Of a DNA stretch of 64,000 nt, positions 62,512 through 64,000 are shown piece after piece. The stretch comes from Marinoscillum sp040218045. GTDB taxonomy: Bacteria; Bacteroidota; Bacteroidia; Cytophagales; Cyclobacteriaceae. The stretch's first letter is position 1. Each line of letters starts with the position of its first letter. The notes beneath the pieces were generated by a model. The model was not told where the DNA came from, did not search any database, and saw nothing but the letters and a program-made list of their open reading frames with translations. Both the position numbers and the translations under genes were made by a program. Where the stretch lies: NCBI GenBank assembly GCA_040218045.1, contig JAVJQA010000040.1, positions 1-64,000 on the forward strand. The letters are read 5' to 3'.

Positions 62512-64000
62512 TTACTTGAGTAGAGGTTGACAATATCTTTTTCACGACCTGCTGGTACCACTTTGATGATTTTGCTTTTCCCATTTTTGACCTCAGCTTC
62601 AATGATAGTGTTTTTTGGAGCATGCAGCTTGAAGTTTACATCCCAATCCTTAGGCCAGGCTGGGAACAGAAGGATTGAATCTCCGTGGGTTTGGAGCAGC
62701 ATTTCCTGCAGGCCAATGGCTCCAGATCCACCCCAGTTATGGTCAGGCACCCAATCAAATCCCGGCCCCCAAAATACTGGGAACCTCCTGCCGGAATCTT
62801 GCAGTTTGAGGGTGGTATACTTAGCAGCTTCTTCGGTTAAGCCTAATCGCGCTGCCCAGATGTTGTATTGTTTCCATCCGACGTGGCTTTTGAATTTTTG
62901 AACGTCAGGATCAAGCTCATAGGTGTTAATAGCTATGTCAAGATCTGGTTTTCCAATACCATACATTCCCCATGGATAAACCGGATAGAGCTGCGGAGCT
63001 TCCGTATTATTGATGCGTTCCCAGAGTTTGGCTGGAGCAACGGTTTGTTTCCCATCAAATTCCTGAAAGGTGAGTGGAGGAATTCTGTCCAGCATTTCCT
63101 CCCATGTTGTTCTGTTATCTTCTGGGAGGTACCTGGAGGCTAGAAATTTTTCTAATACTCCTTGTAGTGCCACAACCGTAGAAGTGGCATTATAAGCCAT
63201 CTTATAAGTCTCACAAGATGAGCCAGGATATAAAACCAGATCGCCATTTGCATCCAGTTTCTTTCGCCCTCTTTGACCAGCGAGGTATTGGTAATGCTCG
63301 TCAAAGAATAGAAGCGAACTCTCTATCAAAGGAATGTACTTTGAAATGTCCTTGTCTGCATAATGTTCTGTTTCCAGAATCATCAAGCAAAACTCAAATA
63401 CGGTATCCCATTGATATTCAAGCCAGGCATTGTACTGCATTCCCGGATCGTAACCCTCTGGTCGTTTGGAGCTGTACTCTGCATAATTGGGCAATCCAAA
63501 GTTTTCCAGTTGCTCAGTGAAGCAGGCTCCTTCATGATTCCAGTATATATGACTCCTTAGCTCGGCATTCTTGAGGGCTTTCAGGTAGAATTCAAACTGC
63601 GGGATCATCAGATCAAAGTCCCCGGATTTGAGCATCGGGAAGTAAACCAATCGCTGATTCTGAGCGGTATGAGTTCCACCACCCCAGTTGCGATGATCAG
63701 GTGTAAAAGTGTAAGAACTGTCAACAGCGGAAGGATCGTAAGTAAAGAGGCCTCCGTTGAATTTGGTAGGGCTGCAGCCAAACGCATTACAGCCAAGCAT
63801 GTACCTGAAAAGCTGATAGTTTCGGCCAACCTGCCAGACGCTATCCTGGGTTGACCGCTCTATGAATATGTGGCTTTTGTTCCAGTAGGATTTCCACCAA
63901 TCGGTTGTCGCATCCTTTAGTTTCTTTGATGGTAATGGATCTATGGCTTTTAAGTGGTCTTTCCATTTCCCTATGTCAGTAGTTTGCTCAGTATGCAGTG
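62508..64000 (-). CDS. Large glycoside hydrolase, (alpha/alpha)6-barrel GH95-like part; cut by window edge
   Basis: The reading frame is open through the window's right edge (497 codons visible, 5' end missing). A frame-internal ATG at 63800 is not the start: upstream codons continue a sensible sequence (VWQVGRNYQLFRYM). The visible part carries barrel helices (WLEYQWDTVFEFCLMILE, DHNWGGSGAIGLQEMLLQ) and a final beta-domain (LLFPAWPKDWDVNFKLHAP), reminiscent of GH95 and related DUF5703-type fucosidase-like proteins. Coupled to the GH28 gene, so it probably acts on the same pectin. Substrate uncertain (fucoside or galactoside are possible). Confidence 0.75.
   Translation of the reverse strand, partial: LHTEQTTDIGKWKDHLKAIDPLPSKKLKDATTDWWKSYWNKSHIFIERSTQDSVWQVGRNYQLFRYMLGCNAFGCSPTKFNGGLFTYDPSAVDSSYTFTPDHRNWGGGTHTAQNQRLVYFPMLKSGDFDLMIPQFEFYLKALKNAELRSHIYWNHEGACFTEQLENFGLPNYAEYSSKRPEGYDPGMQYNAWLEYQWDTVFEFCLMILETEHYADKDISKYIPLIESSLLFFDEHYQYLAGQRGRKKLDANGDLVLYPGSSCETYKMAYNATSTVVALQGVLEKFLASRYLPEDNRTTWEEMLDRIPPLTFQEFDGKQTVAPAKLWERINNTEAPQLYPVYPWGMYGIGKPDLDIAINTYELDPDVQKFKSHVGWKQYNIWAARLGLTEEAAKYTTLKLQDSGRRFPVFWGPGFDWVPDHNWGGSGAIGLQEMLLQTHGDSILLFPAWPKDWDVNFKLHAPKNTIIEAEVKNGKSKIIKVVPAGREKDIVNLYSSK

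Overview
This is a catabolic region of a Bacteroidota chromosome, probably a marine or plant-polymer-degrading Cytophagales-type bacterium. The lineage call rests on the gene families (UxaA/UxaB pair, GH106, GH127, fused RhaD-dehydrogenase, OadGAB with a tiny gamma subunit), many lipoprotein signals, mostly weak Shine-Dalgarno sites and a REP-associated tyrosine transposase of the Bacteroidota kind. The genus cannot be told. I saw no rRNA, tRNA or CRISPR array, and no SusC/SusD pair.

Layout. (1) 0.4-7.9 kb: a secreted DUF1080 protein, then a minus-strand galacturonate/pectin block (LacI, CE8 pectinesterase, LacI, uxaB, uxaA). (2) 8.0-14.1 kb: a tight plus-strand operon for oxidative L-fucose (6-deoxyhexose) breakdown: SDR, FAH hydrolase, lactonase, second SDR, FucP, mutarotase, FMN-dependent hydroxyacid oxidase. 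(3) 14.1-22.1 kb: L-rhamnose kinase, isomerase and fused aldolase/lactaldehyde dehydrogenase (minus), a divergent GntR regulator, an SDR and a zinc-type alcohol dehydrogenase. (4) 22.1-22.8 kb: a non-coding stretch with a three-hairpin repeat, a strict 21-bp tandem array and a long perfect inverted repeat. (5) 22.8-30.1 kb: a molybdenum hydroxylase pair plus small hydrolases, a cupin, a cyclophilin-like protein and an acetyltransferase, divergent from an AraC regulator. (6) 30.8-36.6 kb: GH106 alpha-L-rhamnosidase, fucI and a small lipoprotein. (7) 36.7-43.6 kb: an unusual overlapping operon of MaoC hydratase, a leaderless solute-binding-protein homologue, two class III CoA-transferases, a lactonase, RhaT and a Gfo/Idh dehydrogenase. 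(8) 43.6-44.9 kb: a RAYT transposase inside its palindromic repeats. (9) 44.9-56.5 kb: GH127, then a divergent plus-strand module: RuBisCO-like protein, DUF1537 kinase, Asp/Glu-racemase-fold protein, BASS transporter, fucose-isomerase-like protein, split transketolase, FGGY kinase. (10) 57.1-60.4 kb: the sodium pump oadG-oadA-oadB, bracketed by two remnants of a RES-domain gene. (11) 60.9-64.0 kb: GH28 polygalacturonase and a large glycoside hydrolase cut by the window edge.

Taken together, the genes fit disassembly of a decorated pectin: galacturonate backbone (CE8, GH28, UxaAB), rhamnose (GH106, RhaT, Rha enzymes), fucose (FucI and an oxidative route), arabinofuranose (GH127). The most novel part is 47.1-56.5 kb. 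It pairs a RuBisCO-like protein and DUF1537 kinase (the OiaX/OiaK combination known from D-apiose catabolism) with an isomerase, FGGY kinase and two-subunit transketolase (the layout of the other known apiose route). This suggests use of apiose or a related branched sugar from rhamnogalacturonan-II or seagrass apiogalacturonan. The CoA-transferase operon at 36.7-43.6 kb has no pathway that I know and is the second candidate for an undescribed system.
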